Source: Stenotrophomonas maltophilia
Lineage (GTDB): Bacteria > Pseudomonadota > Gammaproteobacteria > Xanthomonadales > Xanthomonadaceae
NCBI RefSeq assembly: GCF_004920835.1
Contig: NZ_QFHO01000008.1
Location: forward strand, 1-64,000
Reading direction: 5' to 3'
Length of the DNA stretch: 64,000 nucleotides
The notes under the pieces are model-generated. The model worked only from the letters and a program-made list of their open reading frames with translations, did no database searches and was not told where the DNA came from. Positions 1-11,232 of the stretch are shown here, piece after piece. The number at the start of each line of letters is the position of its first letter. The first letter of the stretch is position 1. A program made the position numbers and the translations under genes.

Positions 1-9
1 CCAGGGCAT
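1..9 (-). CDS. possible first codons of the gene after kdsD (partial)
   Basis: An ATG on the minus strand at 9-7 is followed by two codons before the window edge. In related genomes kdsD is commonly followed by kdsC, the KDO-8-phosphate phosphatase, so this may be its start, 66 bases beyond the kdsD stop. Only three codons are visible and no domain can be seen, so this rests on expected gene order alone. Confidence 0.25.
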
Positions 10-75
10 CAGGGCGACAGGCTCGGTGGGGGCGGGTGCGGCGTTACAGACTGAATGGGGTCTACGGACTGTCGG

Positions 76-1077
76 TTAAACCACCCGGGCCCGCAACAGG
101 TCATGAATGTTCAGGGCACCGACCGCCCGGCCCTGGCCATCGACCACGATCAGGCCGGTGATCTTGTGGGTCTCCATCAGGCGCGCGGCTTCGACTGCCA
201 GCTGGTCGGCACCGATGGTGCGCGGGTTGCGGGTCATCACATCGGCGATCTTCGCCGTGCGCACATCCAGTGCACTGTCCAGCGCACGGCGCAGGTCACC
301 ATCGGTGAACAGGCCGATCAGCACGCCGTCCGCGTCGACCACGGCGGTCATGCCGAGCCGTTTGCGGCTCATCTCCATCAGGGCTTCGCTGAGGCTGGCG
401 TCGGCGCCGACGCTGGGCAGGTCTTCGCCGGTGTGCATGACGTCGGTGATGTGCAGCAGCAGGCGGCGGCCGAGGCTGCCGGCCGGGTGCGAGCGGGCGA
501 AGTCATCGGCGGTGAAGCCGCGCGCGTCGAGCAGGGCCACCGCCAGCGCATCACCCATCGCCAGCGAGGCGGTGGTGCTGGAGGTCGGGGCCAGCGCCAG
601 CGGGCAGGCCTCGGCCGGCACGCTGACGTCCAGATGGATGTCAGCGGCGGTGCCCAGGCTGGACTGCGGGCGCCCGGTCATGGAAATCAGCACGTTGCCC
701 TGGCGCTTGAGCACCGGCAGCAGCATCAGCACCTCGTCCGACTCACCCGAATAGGACAGCGCCAGCACTACGTCGTCCTCGGTGATCATGCCGAGGTCGC
801 CATGACCGGCCTCGCCAGGGTGCACGTAGAAGGCCGGGGTCCCGGTGGAGGCCAGGGTGGCGGCGATCTTGCGGGCGATATGCCCGGACTTGCCCATGCC
901 GGTGGCGACCACCCGGCCGCGGCTGCCCAGGATCGCCTGGCAGGCCTGCTGGAAGGCCTCGCCGAGGCGGTCGGCCACGGCATCCAGCGCCTGCCGCTCG
1001 ATCTCGAACACGCGGCGGCCACTGGCGACCAGGCCGGCAGGGTCGACGGAACGGGGGGGCAACAGGGATTCGGCCAT
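76..1077 (-). CDS. kdsD: D-arabinose 5-phosphate isomerase (KpsF/GutQ family)
   Basis: Interconverts ribulose 5-phosphate and arabinose 5-phosphate in the cytoplasm, the first step of KDO synthesis for lipopolysaccharide. The 333-residue product has the usual length and order: a SIS sugar-isomerase domain (about 45-185, with GMGKSGH at 60-66 and SYSGES at 109-114), then two CBS domains (about 210-267 and 277-333); SHPAG at 196-200 is the family linker motif. The ATG at 1077 is chosen because it gives the family length; open frame further upstream runs antisense to murA. It is divergent from the BolA-like gene across a 54-base gap. Confidence 0.93.
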   Translation of the reverse strand: MAESLLPPRSVDPAGLVASGRRVFEIERQALDAVADRLGEAFQQACQAILGSRGRVVATGMGKSGHIARKIAATLASTGTPAFYVHPGEAGHGDLGMITEDDVVLALSYSGESDEVLMLLPVLKRQGNVLISMTGRPQSSLGTAADIHLDVSVPAEACPLALAPTSSTTASLAMGDALAVALLDARGFTADDFARSHPAGSLGRRLLLHITDVMHTGEDLPSVGADASLSEALMEMSRKRLGMTAVVDADGVLIGLFTDGDLRRALDSALDVRTAKIADVMTRNPRTIGADQLAVEAARLMETHKITGLIVVDGQGRAVGALNIHDLLRARVV

Positions 1078-1131
1078 GCGGACGCCACGCAGCGGAAGTA
1101 GAATGGACGTACATTTTATTAGGAAAGCCCG

Positions 1132-1362
1132 TTGGACGCCGACACCATCCGCAATCTGATCGAAACCGGCCTGCCCGGCGCCCGCGCCGACGTGCAGGGC
1201 GACGATGGCGTGCATTTCGAAGCGACCGTGGTCTGTGACGCCTTCGCCGGCAAGATGCCGCTGGCACGCCATCGCATGGTGTATGCCACTCTGGGCGACC
1301 TGATGGGCGGCGCGATCCACGCGCTGGCACTGAAAACCGTGACCCCGGCCGAAGCCGGCTGA
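1132..1362 (+). CDS. BolA/IbaG family protein
   Basis: A 76-residue BolA-fold protein, the size of IbaG/YrbA proteins, which often sit directly before murA as here. BolA-type proteins partner with monothiol glutaredoxins in iron-sulfur and redox regulation. The central HFEATVV strand and the conserved LARHRMVYATL helix are visible. The start is a TTG at 1132, supported by an AGGA ribosome site about 8 bases upstream; an ATG at 1103 is in another frame. murA begins 21 bases downstream, so the two are probably cotranscribed. Confidence 0.85.
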   Translation: MDADTIRNLIETGLPGARADVQGDDGVHFEATVVCDAFAGKMPLARHRMVYATLGDLMGGAIHALALKTVTPAEAG

Positions 1363-2981
<1,619 letters not shown>

Positions 2982-2983
2982 GA

Positions 2984-3010
2984 AAACGCCCGCGAAAGCG
3001 GGCGTTTCTT
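2984..3010 (+). terminator. rho-independent terminator after the murA operon
   Basis: A GC-rich stem (AACGCCCGC / GCGGGCGTT) with a GAAA loop followed by TTCTTTT, starting 3 bases after the EF-hand gene stop. It should end the bolA-like/murA transcript. Confidence 0.85.
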
Positions 3011-3014
3011 TTCG

Positions 3015-3091
3015 GTAGTGCCGGCCGCTGGCCGGCAACCCCATGAACCTCGCGGAGCATCGCGAAAATGCCGGCCAGCGGCCGGCACTAC
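3015..3091. repeat. pair of inverted GTAG palindromes (SMAG/REP-type)
   Basis: A GTAGTGCCGGCCGCTGGCC unit at 3015-3039 faces an inverted copy ending in CACTAC at 3069-3091. Together they form a head-to-tail inverted REP pair between the convergent murA operon and the DUF3108 genes. GTAG-headed palindromes of this kind are characteristic of Stenotrophomonas maltophilia. Confidence 0.85.
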
Positions 3092-3102
3092 CGGATTGCT
3101 GG

Positions 3103-3786
3103 TCAGTTCATCGCCCTGATGGTCAGGTCCAGCGCATCGCGGCCGCTTTCACGCTGCAGCATGCGCGCCGGCACCGGGAACTCGGGCACGATCCAGGCGA
3201 TCAGTTCCTTGTTGCCGTCGGCACGCGAGACCTTGGTGGCTTCATAGCTCTTGCCGCCCACGGTGATCGACTCCTTGCCGATCACGCGGTAGGTCATGTT
3301 CTTGATGCGGCCTTCGTCGACCATGCGATAGGTCAGCGGCTTGCCAGCAGCCAGGTCACGGGCGATCGCCAGGTTGATCAGCAACGCGTCCATGTCACCG
3401 GCCTTCAATGCGATCGGTCCGGCGCGGTCCGGCTTGATGTCGCCGGTCCAGGTGGCCTGGTTGCTGCTCCAGTTGTAGTTGGCCTGCACGTTGCGCTTCT
3501 TCACCAGCAGCGCAGAACGGTCCTGGCTGCTGAGCGGGCGCAGCTGGCCACGCACTTCCTCGAACACCGTGCTCTGGCTGAGATCGGCCAGCTGGTTCTT
3601 CACCTGCAGGCTGTAGCGCCACTTGTTGGCACCTTCGCTGGCCAGGGTCATGGTGCCGTTGGCCTGCATGCCCATGTAGCTGGCCAGGTAATCGGCCTTG
3701 AACGGTTCCAGCGCCATGGCCGGCAGGCTGGCCACGGTAAGTGCGGCCGCTGCGATCCAGGTGAGGGGGCGGGTCAGGGTGTTCAT
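3103..3786 (-). CDS. DUF3108 domain protein, copy 1
   Basis: A 227-residue exported protein with a cleavable signal peptide (about 1-25, ending PAMA). The mature part is one DUF3108 beta-rich domain (EPFKADYLASYMGM onward; QDRSALLVKKR and YRMVDEGRIK are shared blocks). DUF3108 proteins are periplasmic or outer-membrane-associated with no established function. The adjacent gene is a diverged paralogue, separated by only 2 bases, so the pair is a tandem duplication. Both lie downstream of purN on the same strand. Confidence 0.85.
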   Translation of the reverse strand: MNTLTRPLTWIAAAALTVASLPAMALEPFKADYLASYMGMQANGTMTLASEGANKWRYSLQVKNQLADLSQSTVFEEVRGQLRPLSSQDRSALLVKKRNVQANYNWSSNQATWTGDIKPDRAGPIALKAGDMDALLINLAIARDLAAGKPLTYRMVDEGRIKNMTYRVIGKESITVGGKSYEATKVSRADGNKELIAWIVPEFPVPARMLQRESGRDALDLTIRAMN

Positions 3787-3788
3787 GC

Positions 3789-4610
3789 TCAGACTCCTTG
3801 GTATTCGATCAGGCGCAGATCGACGCGATCTTCGCCGTCTTCGCGTTGCAGGATGCGCACCGGGGTGGGGACACCGTTGGCGATCCAGAGAATGGTTTCG
3901 TTGTTGCCGCCGTTGGTCCGGTAGACCCGCAGCGCGTTGTAGGACAGGTCGCCGACCTCGACGTTCTCGGTCTGTGCTGCGGCCTGGTAGTCGTGCTGGC
4001 GGACCTTGCCCATGTCCACGTAGCGGTAGTGCATGGCGGCACCCGGGCGGGCATCGCGCATGATCGCCAGATTGATCAGCAGCGCACTCTGGTCACCGGC
4101 CTGCAGCGGGATCGGTTGCGCGCGTTCCTTCTTCACGTCACCGGTCCACTGTGCGGTGCCGGCCTGCCAGTTGTAGGTGCCCACGGCCTTCTTGCCGAGG
4201 AACAGGCCCTTGCGCACGGTGCTCTGGCTGAGCGGTGCATAGATGCCACCGCGCTCCTCGAACACCGTGCTTTGTTCGATGTTCAGGCCGAGCACGCTGG
4301 CGAAGCCGCGGCGACCGACCACCTGCATGTCCACCCGCCACTGGCTGCCGCCGGTATGGGTGACCTGCATGCTGGCATCGCCGGCCTCCTTGCCCTTGTA
4401 GAAGGCCTGGTAAGTGGCGCTGAACGGCTGCAGCGGCGGCGGCTCCCAGGCCAGCGCCGCCGGCATCGGTACGGCCGGTTCGGCGGGCGGCTGCACCACG
4501 GGCACTGGTGCTGGCGAAGCGGCAGGCGCCTGCGCCTGGCTCCAGCCCACGGCGGGAAGCACGGCAAGCGACAACAGCAGTGAAGTGGACAACAGGGTCG
4601 TGGTCTTCAT
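3789..4610 (-). CDS. DUF3108 domain protein, copy 2
   Basis: A 273-residue exported protein. A signal peptide (about 1-26) is followed by a linker of some 30 residues rich in Pro and Ala, then a DUF3108 domain aligning with the neighbour (FSATYQAFYKGKEAG; KGLFLGKKAVGTYNWQ; MHYRYVDMGKVRQ). The Pro/Ala linker is absent from copy 1. Function unknown. Probably cotranscribed with copy 1, possibly from the purN side, 67 bases upstream. Confidence 0.85.
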   Translation of the reverse strand: MKTTTLLSTSLLLSLAVLPAVGWSQAQAPAASPAPVPVVQPPAEPAVPMPAALAWEPPPLQPFSATYQAFYKGKEAGDASMQVTHTGGSQWRVDMQVVGRRGFASVLGLNIEQSTVFEERGGIYAPLSQSTVRKGLFLGKKAVGTYNWQAGTAQWTGDVKKERAQPIPLQAGDQSALLINLAIMRDARPGAAMHYRYVDMGKVRQHDYQAAAQTENVEVGDLSYNALRVYRTNGGNNETILWIANGVPTPVRILQREDGEDRVDLRLIEYQGV

Positions 4611-4677
4611 GGAGGACAGGGACCGCAGGAGGAGGCAGGATGCCAGCCCCGCAGTCAGCGGGGCGTGTGCAAAGGGT

Positions 4678-5337
4678 TTACCGGTTCAGGTTACCGGCGG
4701 AATCTAGGGCCAATGGACTAAACAGGGGGTGACCGTCGAGCCAGGGTTGTCCCTCCCGTTCAGCCAGGCGGCCGCCGCACAGCAGCTGCAGCGTGGCGAT
4801 CAGCAGCGGATGCTCCACCGCCAGCACGCGCGCGGCCAGGCTGTCCGCGTCATCGCCCGGCTGCACCGGGACACGCACCTGGGCCAGCACGGCGCCGGCG
4901 TCCAGCTCTGGCACCACCAGGTGCACGCTGGCACCGTGCTCGGCATCGCCGGCCTGCAGGGCCCGTGCATGCGTGTCCAGGCCCTTGTGCAGCGGCAGCA
5001 GCGACGGGTGGATGTTGACCAGGCGGCCATCGAAGCGCTGCACGAAGCCAGCGCCGAGAATGCGCATGTAGCCGGCACAGATGATCCAGTCCGGTGCGAC
5101 CGCGGCCAGCGCATCACTCAGTGCCTGCTCGTAGGCGTCGCGGTCGCTGAATTCCTTTGGTGCATGCGCCCAGCGCAGTGCCGGTGCCACGCGTTGCAGC
5201 GCCTCCGCGGTGGGGCGATCGGAGAACACGCCGACCACTTCAGCCGGCAGGCGCCCGCTGCCGATGGCATCGAGGATGGCCTGCAGGTTGCTGCCGCGGC
5301 CAGAGGCGAGCACGGCGATACGGGTAGGGGTGGTCAT
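4678..5337 (-). CDS. purN: phosphoribosylglycinamide formyltransferase
   Basis: Third step of purine synthesis: transfers formyl from 10-formyltetrahydrofolate to glycinamide ribonucleotide. The 219-residue product shows the N-terminal phosphate-binding loop LASGRGSN (10-17) and the catalytic triad of the family: Asn108, His110 (NIHPSLLP) and Asp146 (ELDAGAV). The ATG at 5337 overlaps the stop of the DUF2238 gene by 4 bases. It is the last purine gene of a five-gene minus-strand run that begins with purM. Confidence 0.96.
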   Translation of the reverse strand: MTTPTRIAVLASGRGSNLQAILDAIGSGRLPAEVVGVFSDRPTAEALQRVAPALRWAHAPKEFSDRDAYEQALSDALAAVAPDWIICAGYMRILGAGFVQRFDGRLVNIHPSLLPLHKGLDTHARALQAGDAEHGASVHLVVPELDAGAVLAQVRVPVQPGDDADSLAARVLAVEHPLLIATLQLLCGGRLAEREGQPWLDGHPLFSPLALDSAGNLNR

Positions 5338-5996
5338 TGCAGCGAACTCCGGCGGATCAGCGGCCAGGTCAGCAGGCTGCCCACGGTGGCCATCAGCATG
5401 TCGGCATGCGCGTCCCACATGTCGCCCTGCTGGCCGTTGTAGGCCTCGGCGGCATCCGGCGACAGGGCCAGCGCGATGGCCCACTCGAACCACTCGTAGA
5501 CCAGGCTGGCACACATCACCGTCATCACCGCCAGGGTGAAGGCCTGGCCCACCCGCAGCGCCGGCCAGGCGTGGCGGGCCAGCTGCAGCAGGGCGGGGGT
5601 GAAGCAGACGCCGAACAGGAAGTGGATGAGGCGGTCGAAGTGATTGCGCTGCCAGCCGAACGCCGCGTTGGGCGACCAGCCGAACAACGCCTGCGACCAC
5701 GCGTCATAGGGTACGTTGGAATACAGCCAGCGCGCTGCCACGCAGTGCAGGGCGATGAAGCCGCAGATCGCGATGAAGGCGCCATTGCCCAGCCAACCGC
5801 CACGACGGTCGACCCACAGCAGTGCGGCCAGGCCGATCACGGTCAGCGTGCTGTGCAGGGCTTGCTCGATCGGCCACAGCGGATGGATCCAGCTGATCGC
5901 GAACACCGCCAGTACGGCGGCGAAGGCCAGCTTCTTGGGGCCGGAGAAACGGTAGGCGCTTGCAGCGGCGGTGGTAGCGATGGCAGGCGAGGACAT
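5334..5996 (-). CDS. DUF2238 (YjdF-type) multi-spanning membrane protein
   Basis: A 220-residue integral membrane protein with about six hydrophobic segments and conserved charged blocks (NHFDRLIHFLFG; YEWFEWAIA; QGDMWDAHADM) typical of the YjdF/DUF2238 family. Function unknown. Start ATG at 5996; an open frame upstream lacks family similarity. It sits between purM and purN and overlaps purN by 4 bases, so is part of that operon, although no link to purine synthesis is evident from sequence. Confidence 0.86.
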   Translation of the reverse strand: MSSPAIATTAAASAYRFSGPKKLAFAAVLAVFAISWIHPLWPIEQALHSTLTVIGLAALLWVDRRGGWLGNGAFIAICGFIALHCVAARWLYSNVPYDAWSQALFGWSPNAAFGWQRNHFDRLIHFLFGVCFTPALLQLARHAWPALRVGQAFTLAVMTVMCASLVYEWFEWAIALALSPDAAEAYNGQQGDMWDAHADMLMATVGSLLTWPLIRRSSLQ

Positions 5997-6037
5997 GTCG
6001 GGTCGATCGAAGGGGGATGGTTCGTCTGCCTGCCGGC

Positions 6038-6460
6038 TCAGACGCTGAGGTGGTCGCCGCGGTCGAACAGCGCAGCCATTTCCGGCTTGCCGAGGAACAC
6101 CCATGCATAGGCGGCCAGCGCCATGCCCAGCGGACCGGCCAGCACCGCCAGCCACGCCGCGCGCCGGCACCAGGCCAGCCCGGTGCCGGCCGTCAACAGA
6201 CGCGCGGTATGCAGCTGCACGAAGCCGAGCACGATGGCCAGCACGGCGATCGAGGCATAGACCGTGGTCAGCATCCAGGCATCGTCCAGCCCGCGCGAGT
6301 GGGCCACCCAGCCGCTGAGGCCGAGGAAGGCCACTGTGGCGACCCAATGGAAGCCGGCCAACGCGTAGAACAGCACTTTCAGCGTCTGCAGATGGCTGGT
6401 CAGCTGCAGCTGCGCCAGGGTCTGCCGCGGCAGCGGCGGCGGATTGCCGGAGGCGGTCAT
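6038..6460 (-). CDS. small membrane protein of unknown function
   Basis: A 140-residue protein with about four hydrophobic segments (VLFYALAGFHWVATVAFLG; MLTTVYASIAVLAIVLGFV; AWLAVLAGPLGMALAAYAW) and a short polar N-terminus. No family recognised. The ATG at 6460 overlaps the stop of the next upstream gene by 4 bases, and the hydrophobic layout resembles that neighbour, so the two may act as a pair. Part of the purM-purN operon. Confidence 0.75.
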   Translation of the reverse strand: MTASGNPPPLPRQTLAQLQLTSHLQTLKVLFYALAGFHWVATVAFLGLSGWVAHSRGLDDAWMLTTVYASIAVLAIVLGFVQLHTARLLTAGTGLAWCRRAAWLAVLAGPLGMALAAYAWVFLGKPEMAALFDRGDHLSV

Positions 6461-6945
6461 GCGGCCGCGGCAGGCAGGTCGAAGGCGGCCTTGACCTGCG
6501 GGCGCAGCAGGGTGATCAGGCTGAACACCCCCAGTACGGTGCCGACTGGCGCGAACAGGCAGGCCAGGCCGGCCACGATCAGGCACAGCAGGTAGCGGCG
6601 GCGACGGGTCAGGCAGCGGCCGGCATAGGCCACGAACGCGCCCAGGGTGACGCCACCGAACACGATGACGCAGCCGATGATGGTGAACATCCAGCCGAAC
6701 AGGCGTTGCTCCGCAGGCGACGACGGCTGGCCGCCGGAATTCATCGGCAGGTTGCCGGTGAGCGCGGCGATGCCCAGCACGATGTGGATGATGAAGATCA
6801 GCGAGAACAGCGCGATCAGGCCGCCGACCACATAGTGCGCGATGGCCAGCATGCGCAGGTGGTCGGCATCCTGCGCACTGAACACCGGTACCGTCGCCAG
6901 CGGCGGCGGCACCGGAGCGGGCGACAAGGGGGGCGTTGCGTCCAT
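6457..6945 (-). CDS. small membrane protein of unknown function
   Basis: A 162-residue protein: Pro-rich N-terminus (about 1-25), then four hydrophobic segments (YVVGGLIALFSLIFIIHIV; WMFTIIGCVIVFGGVTLGA; YLLCLIVAGLACLFAPVGT; LGVFSLITLL). The pattern of a basic CLTRRRRYL loop followed by a gly/pro-containing helix is seen in DUF4870/TM2-like small proteins, but no family is claimed. It starts 22 bases after purM and overlaps the following gene by 4 bases. Confidence 0.76.
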   Translation of the reverse strand: MDATPPLSPAPVPPPLATVPVFSAQDADHLRMLAIAHYVVGGLIALFSLIFIIHIVLGIAALTGNLPMNSGGQPSSPAEQRLFGWMFTIIGCVIVFGGVTLGAFVAYAGRCLTRRRRYLLCLIVAGLACLFAPVGTVLGVFSLITLLRPQVKAAFDLPAAAA

Positions 6946-6967
6946 GCGGGCTCCTGGGTTGCCGGGA

Positions 6968-8026
6968 TCAGCCGATGTGGACGCGCTCGGCGCCGTCAGC
7001 GGTGACCACCTGGCCGATGGTCCAGTGGTCCAGGCCCTGGGCCTGGACAGCCTCGGATACGGCATCGACCTGGTCCGCTGCGACGATCAGCACGAAGCCG
7101 ATGCCGCAGTTGAAGGTCCGCCACATCTCGCTGTCGGCCACCGCGCCTTCCTTCTGCAGCCACTGGAACACCGGCGGCAGGGTCCAGGACGAGGCCTGGA
7201 TGTCCAGGCCGAGGCCTTCAGGTACCACGCGGATGATGTTCTCGGTCAGGCCGCCACCGGTGATGTGGGCCATGCCGTGGATAGCCGCGCCGTGCGACTT
7301 CAGCAGCGACAGGATCGGCTTGACGTACAGGCGGGTCGGCGCCATCAGCGCGTCGACCAGCTTCACGCCGCCCTCCAGCTCCAGCTCGGCCGGGCGGCCG
7401 GCGCGGTCATAGATGCGGCGGACCAGCGAGTAGCCGTTGGAGTGCGGGCCGGAGGAGGCGATACCGATCAGCACGTCACCGGCGGCGACGCTGGCGCCGT
7501 CCTTCAGCTCGCTCTTCTCGACCGCGGCCACCGTGAAGCCGGCCAGGTCGTACTCGCCCGGGGCATACATGTCGGGCATTTCAGCGGTTTCGCCGCCGAT
7601 CAGCGCGCAACCGGCCTCGGTGCAGCCGTTGGCGATGCCGCCCACGACCGCCGCGGCGGTGTCGATGTCCAGCTTGCCGGTGGCGAAGTAGTCCAGGAAG
7701 AACAGCGGCTCGGCGCCCTGCACCAGCACGTCGTTCACGCACATGGCGACCAGATCGATGCCGATCGTATCGTGGCGGTTCAGCTGGTGGGCCAGCTTCA
7801 GCTTGGTGCCCACGCCGTCGGTTCCCGACACCAGTACCGGCTCGCGGTACTTGTTGGACAGGTCGAACAGGGCGCCGAAGCCACCCAGGCCGCCCATCAC
7901 TTCCGGGCGGAAGCTGCGCTTGACCAGGGGCTTGATCCGCTCGACCAGCTCGTTGCCGGCGTCGATGTCGACACCCGCATCACGGTAGGTGAGGGGGGAA
8001 GGGGCGGAAGACGGGGTGTTGGTCAC
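6968..8026 (-). CDS. purM: phosphoribosylformylglycinamidine cyclo-ligase (AIR synthetase)
   Basis: Fifth step of purine synthesis: ATP-dependent ring closure to aminoimidazole ribonucleotide. The 352-residue product fits the family (about 345-355). Visible are [15 protein letters not shown] near the N-terminus, the loop [12 protein letters not shown], the Gly-rich block [15 protein letters not shown], and [12 protein letters not shown]. No ATG exists upstream of the conserved block, so the start is taken as the GTG at 8026. First gene of the purM-purN operon and divergent from the DUF2066 gene. Confidence 0.94.
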   Translation of the reverse strand: MTNTPSSAPSPLTYRDAGVDIDAGNELVERIKPLVKRSFRPEVMGGLGGFGALFDLSNKYREPVLVSGTDGVGTKLKLAHQLNRHDTIGIDLVAMCVNDVLVQGAEPLFFLDYFATGKLDIDTAAAVVGGIANGCTEAGCALIGGETAEMPDMYAPGEYDLAGFTVAAVEKSELKDGASVAAGDVLIGIASSGPHSNGYSLVRRIYDRAGRPAELELEGGVKLVDALMAPTRLYVKPILSLLKSHGAAIHGMAHITGGGLTENIIRVVPEGLGLDIQASSWTLPPVFQWLQKEGAVADSEMWRTFNCGIGFVLIVAADQVDAVSEAVQAQGLDHWTIGQVVTADGAERVHIG

Positions 8027-8125
8027 GGGCGTCGGCGCTGGCAGGGGTTGAACGGGCGATTTTAACAGGCCGCATTGGCGCAAAGGCCGTATTCGGGCAA
8101 CAATTCCCCCGGATACGTCGAGCCA

Positions 8126-9265
8126 ATGGATGTCCTGATGCGCCGCAGCCTGATTTTGACCCTGCTCCTTGCGCTGAGCCTGCCGGTGGCCACGATGGCC
8201 CAGAGCGGCCTTCGCACCGAGGGTGATGTCGCCACCGCCAGTGGCGCGTACGAGGCCGAAGTGCCCGTCAACAGCCAAGCCGAGGCCGATCGCAACGGCG
8301 CCCTGGCCCGCGCCCTGAGCGTGGTGCTGGGCAAGTTGTCCGGCGACCGCAACGCCATGTCCCGCCCCGGCGTGGTGCAGGCGCTGCGCAATGCCAAGGA
8401 TTACGTGGCCAGCTACGACTACAAGCAGGACCAGAGCGTGGGCGCCGGCGGCGCCCCAAGCTTCCGGACGCTGCTGGTCGCCCGCTTCCGCGAGGATGAT
8501 GTTGATTCGCTGGTGTCGGCGCTGGGCCTGCCGCTGTGGCCGCAGCCGCGGCCGAAGCCGGTGCTGTGGCTGGCCGTCGACGACGGCAGCGGCCCGCGCC
8601 TGGTCAGCGTGCAGCAGGCCAACGCCGCGCGCCCGCTGCTGAACCGCGCCATAGAACGCGGCTACAAGCTGGGCCTGCCCAGCGGCGGTGCCGCCGAGCA
8701 GGCCCTGGCCGGTGCCATCTGGCGCCAGGACAGCGCCGCGGTGGCCCGCGCCTCCTCGCGCTACTCGCCGCCGATGCAGCTGATCGGCAAGCTGTACCGC
8801 GCCAATGGCGGCTGGCAGGCGGACTGGGTGTTCGTCGACAACGGCCGTGAACTGAACAAGTGGACCAGCAAGGACGCCAACGCCATGCGTGCGATGGCCG
8901 CCGGTGCCGACGGCGCCGCCGACGCGCTGGTCAAGCGCTATGCCAAGGCCGGCGTGGCCACCGGCCAGGCCGGGACCTACCGCGTGGTGGTGACCGGCAT
9001 CAACAGCGCCGACGACTACCTGCGCCTGGCCGCTGGCCTGCGCGAGGTGCCGGTGGTGCGCAACGTCACCCCGCTGCATGCCTCGGCCGGCCAGCTGGAG
9101 CTGAGCCTGGAGATGACCACCGGCCTGGCCGGCTTCAATCGCATGCTCGGCGACGGTGGCGTGCTGGTGCCGAGCGCACCGCTGCCGGCCCTGCCGACGC
9201 CGATCGATGACACCACCGGTACCCCGGTGGCCCCGCCTGTCAGCAACGAGTACCGCCTGCGATGA
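8126..9265 (+). CDS. DUF2066 domain protein
   Basis: A 379-residue exported protein with a signal peptide ([18 protein letters not shown]). The DUF2066 domain covers most of the chain (blocks [18 protein letters not shown] and [19 protein letters not shown]). Function unknown; the family is usually found between purM and perM/hda, as here. Two starts are possible: ATG 8126 or ATG 8138 (four residues shorter and nearer the signal peptide); neither has a strong ribosome site. The last 4 bases overlap the next gene. Confidence 0.86.
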   Translation: MDVLMRRSLILTLLLALSLPVATMAQSGLRTEGDVATASGAYEAEVPVNSQAEADRNGALARALSVVLGKLSGDRNAMSRPGVVQALRNAKDYVASYDYKQDQSVGAGGAPSFRTLLVARFREDDVDSLVSALGLPLWPQPRPKPVLWLAVDDGSGPRLVSVQQANAARPLLNRAIERGYKLGLPSGGAAEQALAGAIWRQDSAAVARASSRYSPPMQLIGKLYRANGGWQADWVFVDNGRELNKWTSKDANAMRAMAAGADGAADALVKRYAKAGVATGQAGTYRVVVTGINSADDYLRLAAGLREVPVVRNVTPLHASAGQLELSLEMTTGLAGFNRMLGDGGVLVPSAPLPALPTPIDDTTGTPVAPPVSNEYRLR

Positions 9266-10431
9266 CCCTGACCCCGGAAGCGGAAATCGCGCAGTTCCTG
9301 CGCCGGCTGAAGTACATCCTGTTCGCCGGCCTGATCGGCTGGATCGTCTGGCTGCTGGCCCCGATCCTGACTCCGTTCGTGCTGGCGTTGGCACTGGCCT
9401 GGCTGGGCGACCCGCTGGTGGACCGCATCGAGGCCACCGGCCGCTCGCGCATGACCGGCGTGGTGCTGGTGTTCGCGGCGATGGTGCTGGTGATCGTGGC
9501 GCTGCTGCTGGTGCTGGTGCCGATGATCGAGCGCCAGATCACCACCCTGATCGCGGTTGCGCCGCAGGCGCAGGCGTGGCTGATGGAAAAGGGCATTCCC
9601 TGGTTCGAGCAGAAGACCGGTCTGGAAGTGATGCAGTGGATGGATCCGGACCGCCTGATCGAATGGGTGCGCAGCCACTGGCAGCAGGCGGGCGGCTTTG
9701 CCACCACGTTCATGGGTTACGTCTCGCGCTCGGGCTTTGCGATGGTGACCTGGGTGGTCAACATCCTGCTGCTGCCGATCCTGGCGTTCTACTTCCTGCG
9801 TGACTGGGACAAGCTGGTCGAGCGGGTCGCGTCGGTGATCCCGCGCAACCAGATCGGCACCATCTCCGCACTGGCACGCGAATCCAACGAAGTGCTCGGT
9901 GCGTTCATCCGCGGGCAGTTCCTGGTGATGCTGGCACTGGGCGTGATCTATGCCGGTGGCCTGTCGCTGGTCGGCCTCAAGCTGGGCCTGTTGATCGGAC
10001 TGATTGCCGGCCTGATCAGTTTCATTCCCTACCTGGGCGCGACTACCGGCATCCTGATGGCCATCGTCGCCGCGCTGGTGCAGGCGCAGGGCTTCGACCT
10101 GAAGCTGCTGATCCTGGTCGGCGTGGTGTTCACCGTGGGCCAGTTGCTGGAAAGCTACGTGCTGACCCCGCGCATCGTCGGCGACAAGATCGGCCTGCAC
10201 CCGGTAGCGGTGATCTTCGCAGTGATGGCCGGTGGCCAGCTGTTCGGCTTCCTTGGCATGCTGCTGGCGCTGCCGGTGGCAGCGGTGACCAACGTGCTGC
10301 TGCGCTACGCGCACCAGCGTTATCGCCAGAGCGAGCTGTACGTGGGTGAGAAGCCGGCGATCGTGCTTGATGGCGTGGTCGATGCCCCCCATATCATCAT
10401 TCCGAACGACAAGGGCCCCGACCTGAAGTGA
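9262..10431 (+). CDS. AI-2E family / PerM-type membrane protein
   Basis: A 389-residue polytopic inner-membrane protein of the AI-2E exporter superfamily. Hydrophobic segments flank a long cytoplasmic or periplasmic region at about 90-150. The C-terminal half holds the family signatures [32 protein letters not shown] and [19 protein letters not shown]. Some members export autoinducer-2 and others sodium; the substrate cannot be told from sequence. It overlaps both neighbours (DUF2066 by 4 bases, hda by 1). Confidence 0.88.
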   Translation: MTLTPEAEIAQFLRRLKYILFAGLIGWIVWLLAPILTPFVLALALAWLGDPLVDRIEATGRSRMTGVVLVFAAMVLVIVALLLVLVPMIERQITTLIAVAPQAQAWLMEKGIPWFEQKTGLEVMQWMDPDRLIEWVRSHWQQAGGFATTFMGYVSRSGFAMVTWVVNILLLPILAFYFLRDWDKLVERVASVIPRNQIGTISALARESNEVLGAFIRGQFLVMLALGVIYAGGLSLVGLKLGLLIGLIAGLISFIPYLGATTGILMAIVAALVQAQGFDLKLLILVGVVFTVGQLLESYVLTPRIVGDKIGLHPVAVIFAVMAGGQLFGFLGMLLALPVAAVTNVLLRYAHQRYRQSELYVGEKPAIVLDGVVDAPHIIIPNDKGPDLK

Positions 10432-11138
10432 TGGGTGTGCCGCAACTGCCGCTGGCCCTGCATTACCCGAGGGACCAGCGCCTGGAGACATTCATCGGCG
10501 CGCCGGATGGCGCGCTGGCGCAGCTGCGTGCGATCGCGGTCGGCGCCAGCCACGATTGGATCTACCTGGAAGGCGCGGCGGGCACGGGCAAGACCCACCA
10601 GGCGCTGGCGATGTGCTCCAGCGCCGAGCAGGCCGGGCGACTGCCGACCTACGTACCGCTGGCCAGCGCCGCCGGCCGCGTACGCGCGGCGTTGGATGGG
10701 CTTGAGGCGCGCGAGCTGGTGGCGCTGGACGGCCTGGACGAGGTCGCCGGCAACCGCGAGGACGAGATCGCGCTGTTCGATTTCCACAACCGCGCGCGCG
10801 CTGCGGGCGTGACCGTGCTGTACACCGCGCAGAAGGCGCCGGAAGAACTGGGCCTGGTACTGCCCGACCTGCGTTCGCGGCTGGGCCAGTGCGTGCGTGT
10901 GCTGCTGCAGCCGCTGGACGAGGAAGGGCGGGCAGCGGTGCTGCGCGAGCGTGCGCTGCGGCGTGGCCTGGCCATCGACGAAGCGTCCATCGAGTGGCTG
11001 CTGTCGCACACCGGGCGCGAGCTGGGTGGGTTGATCACGCTGCTGGACTGGCTGGACCGGGAGTCGCTGGCGGCGAAGCGGCGGATCACCGTGCCGTTCC
11101 TGCGCCAGGTGCTGGAAGAAGGCCGGCCGCGTTACTGA
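10431..11138 (+). CDS. hda: DnaA regulatory inactivator Hda
   Basis: A DnaA-like AAA+ protein that, with the DNA-loaded sliding clamp, stimulates ATP hydrolysis by DnaA and prevents re-initiation. The 235-residue product carries an N-terminal clamp-binding motif QLPLAL (5-10), Walker A GAAGTGKT (48-55), Walker B VALDGLDE (about 97-104) and a C-terminal helical lid. The ATG at 10431 shares one base with the preceding stop (TGATG); a GTG three bases earlier is the alternative. Last gene of the DUF2066-PerM-hda operon. Confidence 0.92.
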   Translation: MGVPQLPLALHYPRDQRLETFIGAPDGALAQLRAIAVGASHDWIYLEGAAGTGKTHQALAMCSSAEQAGRLPTYVPLASAAGRVRAALDGLEARELVALDGLDEVAGNREDEIALFDFHNRARAAGVTVLYTAQKAPEELGLVLPDLRSRLGQCVRVLLQPLDEEGRAAVLRERALRRGLAIDEASIEWLLSHTGRELGGLITLLDWLDRESLAAKRRITVPFLRQVLEEGRPRY

Positions 11139-11232
11139 GGGGTGTGGTTCGGCAGGGCTGCGCCCTGCACCCGCCGAAGCCAGGGCAACGTCAACTTCAA
11201 CGTCAACAGCAAAAGCTCGCTATCCGTGGGAT

